Positions 1 to 12,900 of a stretch of 64,000 bases of DNA are shown here, piece by piece. This stretch comes from Antedon mediterranea (taxonomy: Eukaryota > Echinodermata > Crinoidea > Comatulida > Antedonidae). Both the position numbers and the translations under genes were made by a program. The DNA is taken from NCBI RefSeq assembly GCF_964355755.1, contig NC_092673.1, positions 23,999,001-24,063,000 on the forward strand, written 5' to 3'. The first letter of the stretch is position 1, and each line of letters begins with the position of its first letter. The notes below the pieces were generated by a model. It saw nothing but the letters and a program-made list of their open reading frames with translations. It made no database searches and had not been told where the DNA came from.

Positions 1-2302
1 CCGTTACAAATTGTATTGAAATAACATAGAGCCTTTAGCGAAATACACAACTGCAAATAACAGACTAAACTAAGTGTAAAATGGAAGTGGATTAGTGAGT
101 AATTTTGTTCAATGTCTTCTAATTATTGTATTTATAAATAGTATACAGAATTAGTCATCAAGAAAAGGTCCTAAAAAAACTGCACCTCTGACGTAGCTCA
201 TGTTAGTTATCACACTGCTGGTCAATGCCACATGGAATTTCCAAAGTGCCTTGATGGTCCACCAGAAATTCTTTAATACATTGTGATGGAATCTTTAAAG
301 ATTAGGAATAATTAAATTGTGCCGTATTTACACTTTGGATGCAAATTTGTTGTCCGATGTTGTTTGTGATTAAATTCAACTCCCTCATTAAACTACTGCT
401 TCTAATGTACCGAGACTATGTAGTAAAATACGGTAGGAAAGAAATCCATAAAACTGCTTTGTGTAACCAAATAAAATTCAGCTGTATACAATTTGACATA
501 TTAATTGTAGACAAAAATAATTCAGTAATGTCAGCCAATCCCTGAACTTGTCTCAAAATCCTTTAGAATGGCTGCTTTATCAAAACCTCAAAATCCTAAA
601 ACAGTAAAATCCATACTGTATGCAAAGAGAACGTCTTACTCAGTCTTATTGTTATTCACTGTACCCACTGAAACAATTTATAAGCTAAACCAAGTAACCA
701 CTATTAAAAAAAATACATCCCAAGTCAAACACAAACACTGGTCACTTGGTGTCTATTCCACAGTGGTGCTTTATTTGTTTCTGAAGTACAATTCACAATA
801 GAACAGTAATGGTTTGTTACACAGAAAAATAAAATATTTTTCCAGGACACTTCAGAAGCAAAGAAACCACAATAGGAAATGTATTCCAAAGCATCCAGAC
901 ACAAATAAGATGATCTATAAAGAGTTCTTCTGTAATAATATCGACTCACTCTGACGATAGACACTATAACATCTGTAATATGCTAAAAGACAACCATGTA
1001 CCTCAGGCGTGCTCACGATGTGTACTGTATTGCTCAATGTTAAATAATGAAGTTTGTGTTCAACGCCAAAGCAAAGTTGAAGAAAGGAGCAAGCCAATGG
1101 TGGATGGTTGCTTTGTTTGTTTCCAAAGTACAATTCCTTTTCAATGATAAAATGACAAAAGAACTATAATCAATAAACAAACTATTTAGCCCTTTGTTAT
1201 CTGTCTGTGAACTTACTATTACTATTAAGGAAGTTGATTACATAATACAAGGCAACAGCTGATGTAAGTTTGTTCATTCACAGAGACATGTCAATATCTC
1301 TATGGTTAAATTCATTCCAAATTCTACCCACACATGTTCAGTAAACAATAAGTGCAGCCCCCATGATTTTGAAATAAAAAAGAAAGAGGAGGGGAATTTC
1401 AATTGTTTAAAAATGATCAAATGAATTGCTGATCTTAAACTAATGTTCTATCTTTTGCATTGTCAATTTTGAAATTTAGGGACACATAACCACCTATATG
1501 TTAGGCCAATTTATACAAACGAGCGTTAACGGTAATACAGTACAAATATAGAATCTATATTATTTCTTATTACCATTTACACACAACATGGAGCAGACAA
1601 GCGGTTACCGCCCACGAGATAGATACAGATTCTACTGTACGTGGGAAAAGCTATGTGGTTTTCCGCTTATTGTCATCACTCGTCTGTGTAAATTGGCCTT
1701 TTAAATTTTAAACTATTGTGCCATGTAGGTATGAGCACAATATTGTATATCATGTCATAATCATTCAATTAATCAACATGAGGTAGACTCACGCTTTAAC
1801 CTAGATCATTTATCGTGATCTAATCAACACATAAATCATTACCATTCATTATTCACAGTTTAATGAGAGTTAATTACTGTAAATGTTATTGAATTGGCCA
1901 TAGGTTTACAACAGTATAGACAAAATAATTACACAAAAAAATGCATTTAATATTTAATCTTCTTTACAATCACAACCACCACCATCCCTCCCACACATGA
2001 CATAAAATAACCTTGCTTGTTTGTTAATATTTGATTTGATTTACAGTAAGAAAATAAATGAATTCACAAAAATAATGTCATACACTACATACAAATGCTA
2101 AGGATTGTCTAAAACAAATTGAATTACTGCTAGAGATTATTTTTTAATAAAGAAAATTATAGAAAATTTAACAAAATTCATAGAATTTTTAAAACACTAA
2201 ACAATTTCATTAATATTAAAGCACTGGGATAAACAGTAAGGCCGAAAACTTTGTTTCTATAGTATCGTTCGTCAATGCCAAGAATACAAAAATGATATTA
2301 TC
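1..2302. other. Non-coding stretch with one MITE
   Basis: No exon with a credible splice pair or recognisable protein was found on either strand. The open frames here are short and AT-rich. The only structured element is a MITE at about 1502-1701, listed separately. The stretch could be intergenic or 3' UTR of a gene outside the window. Confidence 0.5.
1502..1701. mobile_element. MITE family B, copy 1
   Basis: About 200 bp. It starts with AGGCCAATTTATAC and ends with the complement, GTGTAAATTGGCCTTT. Related copies lie at 34843-35032 and 60320-60504, all with AAGGCCAATTTACAC-type inverted ends and an internal TAGAATCT block. There is no coding capacity, so it is a non-autonomous DNA element. 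Confidence 0.75.
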
Positions 2303-2645
2303 ACTAGTTAGTATCAAACTAGTTTGACAAAAAAAGTGTGATGTACCAAAATATTGTAGTGATATGCAGGGAATAATTTCGCCAGTGTAGCATAGCAAAA
2401 AGCTATACAAAACAACCTTTTTGCTACACATTTCTACAATTGTGTAGCAAAAAATACAATACAAAACTATGTTTCTTTACCAAAAAATCAGTTTGATTGC
2501 TAAACAAAATTTTCAAATGAAATTTTTCCCTGATATGCCCAAACATGTTAGTGATGCCCAAATTATGTTAGTGATATGACATCATCATGTCTATATATGG
2601 GAATATCACATTTTTTGTCACATAAAGTTTGATGTTAGAGCTAAT
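2303..2645. mobile_element. MITE family A, expanded copy
   Basis: The left side contains TATCAAACTAGTTTGAC and GTGTGATG. The right side contains CATAAAGTTTGATG. Both match the family A element found about ten times in the window. The middle is longer than in other copies because of diverged AT-rich sequence at about 2360-2520. Confidence 0.6.
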
Positions 2646-3040
2646 ACACAGTAAACCAAATTGTAAACATGTGTAGACAGATTATAAATGTGAGTGACTA
2701 ACAAGCTACAGTAAGCTAACCGCTAAAGGTAGGCATGTCCCACACTATAAGTAGTGTACAAAAGTATTAATTAGTTATTTAAAGTGGCACTCTCAAGATT
2801 AAATTACTACTACAGTACTGTACAATTACCAACAGCATCCTAGTTTTCAACTCTTTTAATTAAAAGTTCTGTATAACGGCAACAATCAAATCCATTTTTG
2901 ATAAGAGAATTCCTAGAAAAACTCATTGAATTTTACAAGACCCTACCCATTTTATGGCACTATGTTTTTAAGTTCTTGGGACTGGCAGACACTATAGGTC
3001 CATCAGATTCCGTAATAGCTACAATTCAAGTTAGTTTCTA

Positions 3041-3232
3041 AAGCTCTGCCTACAGTTTAAGTTACTAACACTATCAAACATACATTATGTGACAAAAAAG
3101 TGTGATGCACCCAAAATATGGTGTAGTGATATAATATGCTTAAATATGGTAGTGATATGACATCATTGTGTACATATATGGGCACATCACATTTTTTTGT
3201 CACGTAAAGTTTGATAGTGTAGACAGAGCTTT
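3041..3232. mobile_element. MITE family A copy
   Basis: It is bounded by AAGCTCTGCCTACAG and TAGTGTAGACAGAGCTTT and carries the family's GTGTGATG, GGTAGTGATATGACATCAT and GGGCACATCACA blocks. The inverted ends pair with each other. There is no open frame. Confidence 0.8.
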
Positions 3233-3779
3233 ACAGTAGCTTTGAAAACAATAGAAACTAAGCTAGTACAGTACAACATTTGCAGTGTACAGTCAGTACA
3301 CTAATAATTGTAAATTAATGCTAGTAGAGTGTGTGCCTTAAAGGTTTTTGGTTGAATTACTAATGATGATGATCAACGTATTGTTTTCTAGGTAGAATAC
3401 ATTGAAATTCCATCTTCATATTACTTGGATCTTAAATCTTGAATAATTTTGATTCTTATGCAGTAATTAAGTAGTCAATGACCGAATTTACTATTAGGAT
3501 TGCATTCATACATAATGCTGGATTGCACTTGTATTCAACAGCCCACATGAACTTGTGACTACTTCATTGGCAGCATTCATTGTATTTTCACCAAAGTTTA
3601 ATAATGCAAAAACATTGGAATGGATCCAGGGGCGTGGAAAATCATGTCAATATTTACATAAAAAAATTAAAAATCAAAAGAAAAAGAATATACAACTTTA
3701 ATTCAATTATAAAACAAACCAAAGCTTCGGATTATATTGGGAACTAAGTACGACACATATCTTAACGCACTTAAAAGTA

Positions 3780-4235
3780 CTAATCTTCAGACGCTTGATA
3801 CGAGAAGAATTAAATTATGTTAAGAATTTGCACATCGATGCGTCTGTTCCAATTCCTTCAAAGAGTGGTTTCCTATTAATTCTCGTTCTCACAGTATGCT
3901 CCTTAGAAAATCCAACGAATTTCTGATCCCTCGTGCTCGAACTGAAAGATATGCCAAAGGTGCTATACCATTTCTCGCCAAACTCCTCAATGACAAATGA
4001 TTCTTGTTTTATTGGTCGTCATGTGCAATTTCTCCTCGCGTGTTTGTGTTTTTGCAAATTTTCAATTTTGTATATTTTTTATAGATTCTTGAATTTTGCA
4101 CCTTTATATTTTTATATATTGTAAATTTTTAGATTTTTGTCCTTTTGATGTGTACATTATCCTGTTAATATTGTTTTAATTCAGCCTTGTGCTGCGATTA
4201 TGATATATTGAATAAATAAATAAATAAATAAAACC
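3780..4235 (+). mobile_element. LINE 3' end fragment
   Basis: An open frame ending at a TGA near 4000 encodes NSRSHSMLLRKSNEFLIPRA and then ERYAKGAIPFLAKLLNDK. This is the kind of C-terminal tail seen at the end of non-LTR retrotransposon reverse transcriptase ORFs. A short 3' UTR follows, ending in an AATA-repeat tail near 4208-4232. It is 5'-truncated, with no catalytic domain left. The clade cannot be assigned. Confidence 0.65.
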
Positions 4236-6997
4236 TTTAAAAAATAACAGTTTTATGTTTATAATACATCACAATAAGTTCAATTTCATATCTCTAATCA
4301 AACCGGACTACAGTAGATCTAAAGAAAGGTTATACCACAAAATCACTTCCATAACAAACATCGACTGTCATTGACAAACCAACAACAGAGGGTTGTCATT
4401 ACACCCTAAGGCAGGCGTGGTTATGTTAACATGATCATGAAAACTCTAAACAGTTTATAATATTATAATAATTGACATTAAATATGTTATTTGATGTTAG
4501 TACTTGTTATTCCCAGTAAACTTAATTACTATACCGACAAACAAAAAAAGTAATATGGAAAAAATTAACTAAAAATTGACTAAACATTAAAATAAACGTA
4601 AAAAATAAAATGTTATGAATTGAGAAAAATGAAATGATAATCAAGAAATATATTTAAAGTATAATTATTAAACAGAAAAATGTTAACACAAACTATAAAC
4701 AAATACTTACTTATTGATTGTAATTCATTGTGCTTGTAAACGCTGTTTAATTAAAGTCAGATATTGCAATACACATCACAACACATTGCTAACGAGGAGG
4801 CAGATCGCATTATGGTTGACTCGGTTTAGACATCATTTTGGATTCAATCTCAATGCTTCAAAAATTGCAAGCTTCAAAAAAATAAATTGTTATGCAATTT
4901 CACAGTAGAATTGTTAGTTTAAATGTTCTGGTTTTTCCTCTTTATTAAATGTATGTACGTAGTAAATGTTGTTACTGTGTATTAGTTTAAACTAACTATT
5001 TTACTTACATTACAATAATACTTTAATTTACCAGCTTCCGTTTCTGTTCAACATATTTTCCTAGAATTTGTTATGTACTAGTATAGTGTCTAGAAGGGGA
5101 GCAATTTTCCAAAGAAATTAAAACCATATTCTACAAATTTTTTTTATTCTAACATTAATTTTATCTCTTTTTAGTAGTAGGTTCTGGGTTTCTCATATTA
5201 TCCCTTATTTTATTAACTTGCCAAATAATAATTATTAGAAATAAAATAAAACATTTAAAGACACCTACTGTACAATTTGTGACATTTTGTAAAAATAATA
5301 CATATTAATATTACTTTAAAAACATTAAACCAGGTCATTCCTTGTCCTAAATATACGTTTTATTGTAAATTATGACAAAAAGTGAGAAACAATGCACTAC
5401 CTAAGTAGCTTGCGGCAAATGACCTCTCGTGGACGGTCTTTAGGCCTAGCCTAGCTAGGCTTAGTTTTGTAGGCCTAGCTGGTAAACATTGGTAAAGTAC
5501 GAACATTGTACGCTAGCTATATACCTAGCCTGACGTTGTAAAATTGCTGCATTAAGTGTCTTTCTATTTTTGCCAGACTCCGTTGATACAAATTGGGGAA
5601 AAACCGGTATTTTCGCTGAAAAGTTAAGGATAGATAGATAGAAATATAGATAGATAGAAATATAGATAGATCGAAAAGTGGGTGAATTACAGATGAAAAA
5701 CAATCAGTGCGTAATGCATTTTGGGATTTATAGCGGGCCGCTATAATTATTAGAATCGACTTATTTTTCACATTTTTAAAACCGTTTAAAGACGAAAAAA
5801 GTTATCGCAATAGGATCATATAGTATTATTTTTACATTAAATATAGTTTGTGATCTTAAATTAGATCTAAAAAACGTAGGGAAGGGGTATTTAAAAAAAT
5901 CATACGTTAATTAAAAGTAATATTAAATTCTTATTAAGTAGCCTCTCTCTAGACAAAACTTATCAAACTGACTAAGAAAGTGTTACATGATAACAGTAAC
6001 AATTAATTCTCCGTCGTTTAAACGGGAGCTACGAAATAACACTACTAGGCCTAGGCCTGGGTGCGACTGCTAATATTTCATTTGTTAGATTGCTATCCAT
6101 CCCGCTGTGCTATGTTTATTGTGCATGCATGTGCCTTCTTTTTTGTTGTGGGGCTTGACGCTAGGCCTAGCCTATCTGGGTAGGTAGGCTATCCGGCTTG
6201 TGATGTAAACAAACCTTGAGTTATACAATGGTACAAGTAAAATACAAGTTTATCAAAAACATGAATTACTATTCTATGTAAATGTACTTACCGATGAAAT
6301 ACTATAGTAATTATTTCAGTTGTTCTGAATAATTATATTATTCTATTATATGTTTTCTTTTTTTTCCTCTTCTCTCTCTTCTGTCGTCGCGGTCGGTTGG
6401 TTCTCTTTATTTAGGTTTTTCCGTCTAGAGATCACGTCTGGGAAGACGGAGTCTAGTGATAAAATAGATCGAATAAATTACGGCCCAAACCGATTTTTTA
6501 ATACAAACGTATGGAAATTTATCTGTTTGAAGACTAAGAAGTAAACAACAATAAACTGATTTTCATCCTGGGTTGTGAACCATTCGAAGTCATTCATTGT
6601 TTTGTTACAATTATAGGTTAGGAAATATTATTTAGAATGTTTTATAATCATTTTGAAATATAAAGTTATGTGTCTGTAATATTTAGAAACGATAAATTAT
6701 CTCATACATGCCGACACAACGTGTATGTCCCAGTTATTTCCCCTTATGATTTATATCGTCGTACTCTAGCAGCGCGCAGGGGTGGATGTCCTCCTCCTCC
6801 ATCCACAGTAAACGTATTGTCATTGACCATGAAATCGTTTATGATATACGGCGTTTGAAATTCTTTGGTATGCGTCATCCTCCCCTGCCTTTTAAGGCCT
6901 AGCTAGCCTAGATATGAGTGATCATTATATTTGTATTGTTAAGACATAATAACAGCTACTGAATCATGAATGCTGGCTGAAAGAGACCGAGAGAATT
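4236..6997. other. Upstream region of the BTBD8-like gene
   Basis: No coding exon was recognised. It contains a GATA-rich microsatellite (about 5625-5675) and several AGGCCTAG clusters (about 5440-5480, 6045-6060, 6165-6190). It is probably intergenic DNA plus the promoter and 5' UTR of the gene that follows. No clear TATA box was seen close to 6998. Confidence 0.4.
6919..6997 (+). promoter_or_regulatory. Probable 5' UTR of the BTBD8-like gene
   Basis: This sequence lies directly before the two adjacent ATG codons at 6998 and 7001. The transcription start is not visible. The assignment depends on the first exon being real, which rests on frame and splice-phase agreement only. Confidence 0.25.
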
Positions 6998-9900
6998 ATG
7001 ATGGATTATTGTGGTGTTGATGTTGATGTACGGAACCAAAACATTATGGTTCCATTGGAATTGCCAAAAAGACGACAAAGAAGAAGGATACATATACCAC
7101 GGTCAAAGTATGATATTGACCCAATAATAAGTGGGTCCATGGTCTTGCCAGTGGTTACAGTATGTAAGAAACAATTGTTTAATTTAGTTATGTTTATTGG
7201 GCCGTACTATTACGTGTAGACATAATTAAAAAGCGCATGTGTTGTGCATGCTGGTTTTCTTTGCATGACATTAATTAGAACTCAGAAAGAAACCAATGGG
7301 TTATTTGGTTCTCAATGTAGTCTAGATGGTAAAGATAGGTGTGATGCAGCAAGGAGGTATCTCTTTAATCATGCTTTCATTTAGTCCTTTCTGTTCGTTT
7401 GATTTCAAACCAGCTCACCAACATGAGTATTGTACTGTATTTCATATTGTATTTCATCGTTAGTAATAAAATCAACAATTTTATAATCAGGTCGTGAGTA
7501 ACCAATTTGTTTTTCATGTAGGAAAGTTTTCTATTTACTCCCATCAAAATCTCCCTACCCTCTCTCTTTCTCCCATCAAAATCTCCCTACTTTCTCTTTT
7601 CCTCCCATCAAAATCTCCCTACGTTCTCTCTTCCTCCCATCACAATCTTCCTTCCCTCGCATTCTTCCTCCATTCACAATCTCTCTTTCTTCTCTCTTCC
7701 TCCCTTCACAATCTTCCTCCCTTAACAATCTCCATCCCTTTGCAATTCCCCTCTACTTACAATCTCCCTACCTTCTCTATTTCTCCCATCACAATCTCCC
7801 TACCTTCTCTTTTCTTCCATCACAATCTCCCTACCTTTTCTTTTCCCATCACAATCTTCCTCCCCTCGTATTCTCCCTCCCTTCACAATCTCCCTTATTT
7901 CATAATCTCAAAAATATGTTGGTTTATATCCATGAAGTAACTGAAGTTAGCTAAAACTAAAATAGTATAGTTATAATTATATTACAAGTTTGTATGATAA
8001 ATTTATTGATATTTCAGCCCACACCATGACAGAAACAACAATGAGTGATTCATTTGTAGAGCGAGAAAAAAAGGAAAAAGCAAAACTGATTTTGTCTAAC
8101 TCTAAAAAACTTCAGGAAGATTTGCATAGGTAAAAAATAATTGTTTTCAATTTTAAACTAGTGTATGATTTATATTAAGCTTAAGCCCATATTTATGAAA
8201 GATGACTATCAATCCTGTAACCAGGGAGATTCAAGCATTCAAACAAACTCCATTTTTTCTGAAGTTGTATCACTGTAGGGCACATTCCAACAAAAGAATT
8301 TATGTAAAAAGAACCCCCTATAACATTCAGTCTACTGACTTAGGCTTTCATCCTGAACTACTGTAGTCAGTCCAGAACGAAAATTACTCCAGGACTAAAG
8401 TTACTCCTTCAACAATTAAGACACTTCACACTCTTATGGATATTATCTAGATTTCTAATAGTATTATTAATGATACATATATTAATTATGTTTATTTATT
8501 TATTTATTTTTTTAAAATTTCTTTTTTAGCATTTTTGAACGAGAAGAAAACTTTGATCTAACTTTGATATATAAAGACAGCAAATGGAATTTACACACAG
8601 CGATTCTGGAACAACGTGCTCCTGATTTCTTTAAGCATTTAAAAGATTATGGGGAGGAAGTAAGACTGAAGTTTTTACAAGAAGAAGATTATGGTAATTT
8701 TGGAAATTGGCTTAGGTAGGTTGGACAAGCCAAATAAGTGAAAGTATGTTTCTTGTACACTGTTCTGATATCATACTATTTAGATATATATCTCCAAAGG
8801 CAAATTACTGAAAAAATGACAATGCTGTGGGTATCAGTGACTGGATCTCAATGGAGATACAGTACAAAAAAAAAAAAGCGAACAGCTAAATCAAAACAAT
8901 AAAGTAAAACAGCCAAAAAAGTTAGCAGAGCACTAGCCCTTTATCAGTGCATTATTTAGATTAAATACCAACAGCATATTATGATAGGAAAATTAATTGC
9001 CTCTGTGACATCGTTTAGCAAATAAAAAGTATTCTCAATGACGTAACCTAGCCCACCTGGTTAAATGAACAATATTCCCCTCTCTCCAAAGTTATTATTT
9101 ATACAAGAAGTTTAGTTGAATACCCGATTAGATAATGGAACATCCCAGCATAAATATGAACCTACCTAAATTTATAGTTACATGCAATATAGGCCTAAAC
9201 ATTATAAAATCAAATATTTACTGTAGGTAAAACTATATTTTTATGTATTTCATAATATTTTTTTTATTTAAAAGGGCACTTTACACTGAGGATAATTTAG
9301 ATATATATGAAGCAAGTGTAAAGCTATGGATATCAAAGCTAGAGAAAAGTAGAGAAAACAGAATAAATAATAGTGACCAAGATATGACAAATGTGCAGGA
9401 AAATGAATCTATACCGACACAGCCCTCCACATTTGAAGATGGAGTTGAGGATGTAACATCCATTATAAATGATAAGTTAAGCATAGACAAACAAAGTGAT
9501 GTACCAATACAAGGATCGTGTACAGGGGATGTAATGGAGGTTGATGCTTCTAAAAGAGTTGAAACAAAGTTTCCAAGTGTACCAGAGTGTTCCAGTCGGC
9601 TTGGAAATGATTTAATATCATTGCTGCTTAGTGGAAAAGGTGCCGATCTAGAATTAAGAGTGGTTGATGGTGCTGTTATGGTCCATAAGTAAGTGACGTT
9701 TTTCAGGTTCATCATTCTTAAAATAATATTCTAATATATCATTATTATTGATATTATAATTGATATTATATATTATCTGCCTGGCTATTCCAGAGAATGG
9801 TAGTACTGTAATACCTAAAATGTTGAGACATTTCAAATTTTTCTTTTTAAATTAAATGACTGATGAGAAATAATTTGGTACAGTACATAATTTGTTAATC

Positions 9901-12900
9901 TGGGATTGAGATAAACCTTCTGAGAGGGAAAAGTATATATTGACCCATTCATAACTCACCATTTCTAATTGCATCATGTAGTACAATCATATTATATTCT
10001 TTGTTCAGGTTTATAGTCAGTGGTCGTACTCACTATTTTGCTGCAATGTTAAGTGGTGCTTGGAGTGAGAGCTCAAAGCCTTACATTTATCTTCAAAAGT
10101 GAGTACAGTACATACTTCATAATCTCTCGGCAATTCTTCTATTTTTCTAAACCAATTTATAACACTATCAAACTATTTTAACAAAAGAAATGTGATGTGC
10201 CCAATATGGTAGTGATATGCTCAAATATGGGCACACATCACATTTTTTGTCACATACCGTAATGTTTAATAGTGTAGACTAATTCTTCTGAACTTTTCAG
10301 TAAGTAAATTTTCTAAATTGTGCACAGTTTCAGCCTGTCTGCGTTGTTATCTATCTTGTACTATATCTATGGAGGTGTGCTTGATATTCCAGAAACTGCT
10401 AGTATTTGGTAAGATTTTTTTATTTATCTCCTTTATTTTATGTTTTTTTATTCTTTAGAATATATTACATCATTTTATGTTTGTTAGTATTCTTGTATTT
10501 GTTGTACAATGTGGTATTCCAAAAAAAGACACATGCAGATGTTTCTCTGCTATGTGGCTAAATGTGAATTATTATATACATTCAATTCAAGATGGAAACA
10601 GCTGATTAATTTAATTAAAGTTTACTCTAGAAACAGTACTTACAAGATTAATGTTTTGTATGCATTATTAGTGAATCTTCCAACTCAAGAAATTAAATCT
10701 CTATCTACACTATAACTAGTTTGAATGTGCTCTTTTCATAATTACTTTGTTATATTTGTCATCCTTTTACTATCATAAATATCACTACCATTATGCTTTT
10801 GTTAAAGTGAGGTGCTAGTTCTAGCAGACATATATAATCTTCAAGCTTTCAAAGATGTTTTAATGCTTCGACTAAAACGTGAAAATTGCCATTTCTTTCA
10901 CAAAGTAAGAATCTTTTTTATTTGGTTTAACTTTATTATATAAATGATTTTGTCAACAACAATTGTTAATATGAGAATATAAATCATTACAATTATGAAA
11001 TGGTACTTTAATCAAATCGAATTCAATCCAAGTTCTAAAATAAATAAATTTTACATAATATAAATAATTTTTAAAAGATGAAAAGAAATAAGAATACTAT
11101 GTTGTTGCTCAAAAACAACTGTTTTGTGTCATTTGAATCCACCATTCAGTTAGACAGCCTTTTAGTAAAGTTTGAGAACCGTACATATTAGTAAAATAAC
11201 TATTGATATTTCAGCCTTGTGCAGAATGTCTAGCTGCTGTACCAGAAGCATTGGCATTATCAGTTCGATTTAGAGACACAAATTTTACTAAGGCGTGCTT
11301 AAGGTATTTGCAAAAAAATGTTAGTACTCTAGAAATTGTAAATCCAGGGTGATTATATCAACCATCCATTGAAATTGTCTCCAATATATAAATCCAAATT
11401 TTCAAATTAAATTGGATAACTAGAAGGTTGTTAAAGTATAGTGTTCAAAGCCATTTGATTACATCAACCGTCCAAAGAAATGTTTACAATCCTTCCAATC
11501 TCCATCATATCAATCCTAATTTACAAAGTTAATTTAAATATTTAATTTGCATACAGGTGGATGACTAAACATTTTGTTAAAGTATGGCGTTCAAAGTCAT
11601 TTGCTGCCATGGGTAAGCAACTAATGGAAATTTGTTATGAAAGTGCATTAGAAGAGTTGGTAAGTACCTTTATGTAACGTTAATAAATTTGTAGATATGG
11701 GGGAATAACCTTTGTCTCGCAGCCTAACTGTGTTTAATTCCGCACTAATGTGGACATTATTTTCTTCTTTCTGCTGACAATCACTTACATATATACATGT
11801 TTGTATTGTACTGAAAGTGGCTGCCCTAATCATTTTTTTTTTATAAATTTTTACTTTTAGAAACCTGACACTGTGGTTTCCTTGGTAACTCAAAGTGATA
11901 AACTACTAGAAACACTTCCTAGAGTCAAATGGAATGAACCGCTTGTCGAGCTGGTTGAACGACTACGAGATGCCGCTCTTGATTACATCGCTGAGAACTT
12001 CACGGTTGTTTCACGGCATAAGAACTTTCAACCATTGATACAAGTGAGTTTTAAGAGAACATGCTTGATAGTTAAGATGCTTGGCTATCCATCCTGGGTT
12101 TGAAGCGTGTATAAATTAAGACTTTTTTCAGACAAAAAACAACTCAAAGACTTGTATAATAACAATAATTTATTTGGAGTTTACTCTTTTACAACAGTGG
12201 CACTTGACCAAATGGAAGGTGCATCCATAAGAAATATACAAAAAAAAAAACATGATATAGTAAACAACAATTACATGTCAAAACAATTCGACTACAGTAA
12301 CTACAATACCATTGATAATTGACACCTAAAAATAAAAGAAATAAACATAAGATTAAGATTAAGTTATAAGATTTAAATTTATTATGTGTGATATAGAACG
12401 CATTAAAAAAATATAAATAAACAAAATAACAATTTTGTTGATTTTTTAGGGTATGGGTTGGAGTTGCACCCTTCTTGAGCTGATGTTCAACAAAGTTGTG
12501 GCAGTTTTAAATGCGAAGACAGCAAACTCGGTTTTCATGTCTGCAAACCAGCTGAAAAGGATGGCTGAAATGGAGGAATTTTCAAAAGTATGTATGATTT
12601 TTCGATTTAATGACTTTCTCTTGAGTAACACTTCTCATCTCTATCAAAAAAAAAATTGAAAATTTGATTAGATTATACATCTTGGCCCATCCATCGTTCA
12701 TGGTAGGCACTGGACTGTTTACTGCCGTGGGTTTGTAGAGGACCTAATCTGAATTCCCTCAATTGACGATGAGGATGAACGATGTAAAGATTTATTTATT
12801 ATAAATAGGGAAACTCTGTTACTTACAAATTGTTATCAAATTACATTAGAACACCTACCTCGGTACATCCCTGTTTAGGAGGAACTTTCCAGTAAAACAA

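Noticed and set aside
5461-5771. Two overlapping minus-strand frames of about 80 codons
   Set aside because: They arise from a GATA microsatellite and AT-rich DNA; no start context, splice signals or domain.
7494-7940. 148-codon open frame
   Set aside because: Low-complexity Ser/Pro/Leu/Phe product of a CT-rich minisatellite within intron 1.
9281-9715. 144-codon minus-strand frame
   Set aside because: Antisense shadow of the exon at 9275-9688 of the BTBD8-like gene.
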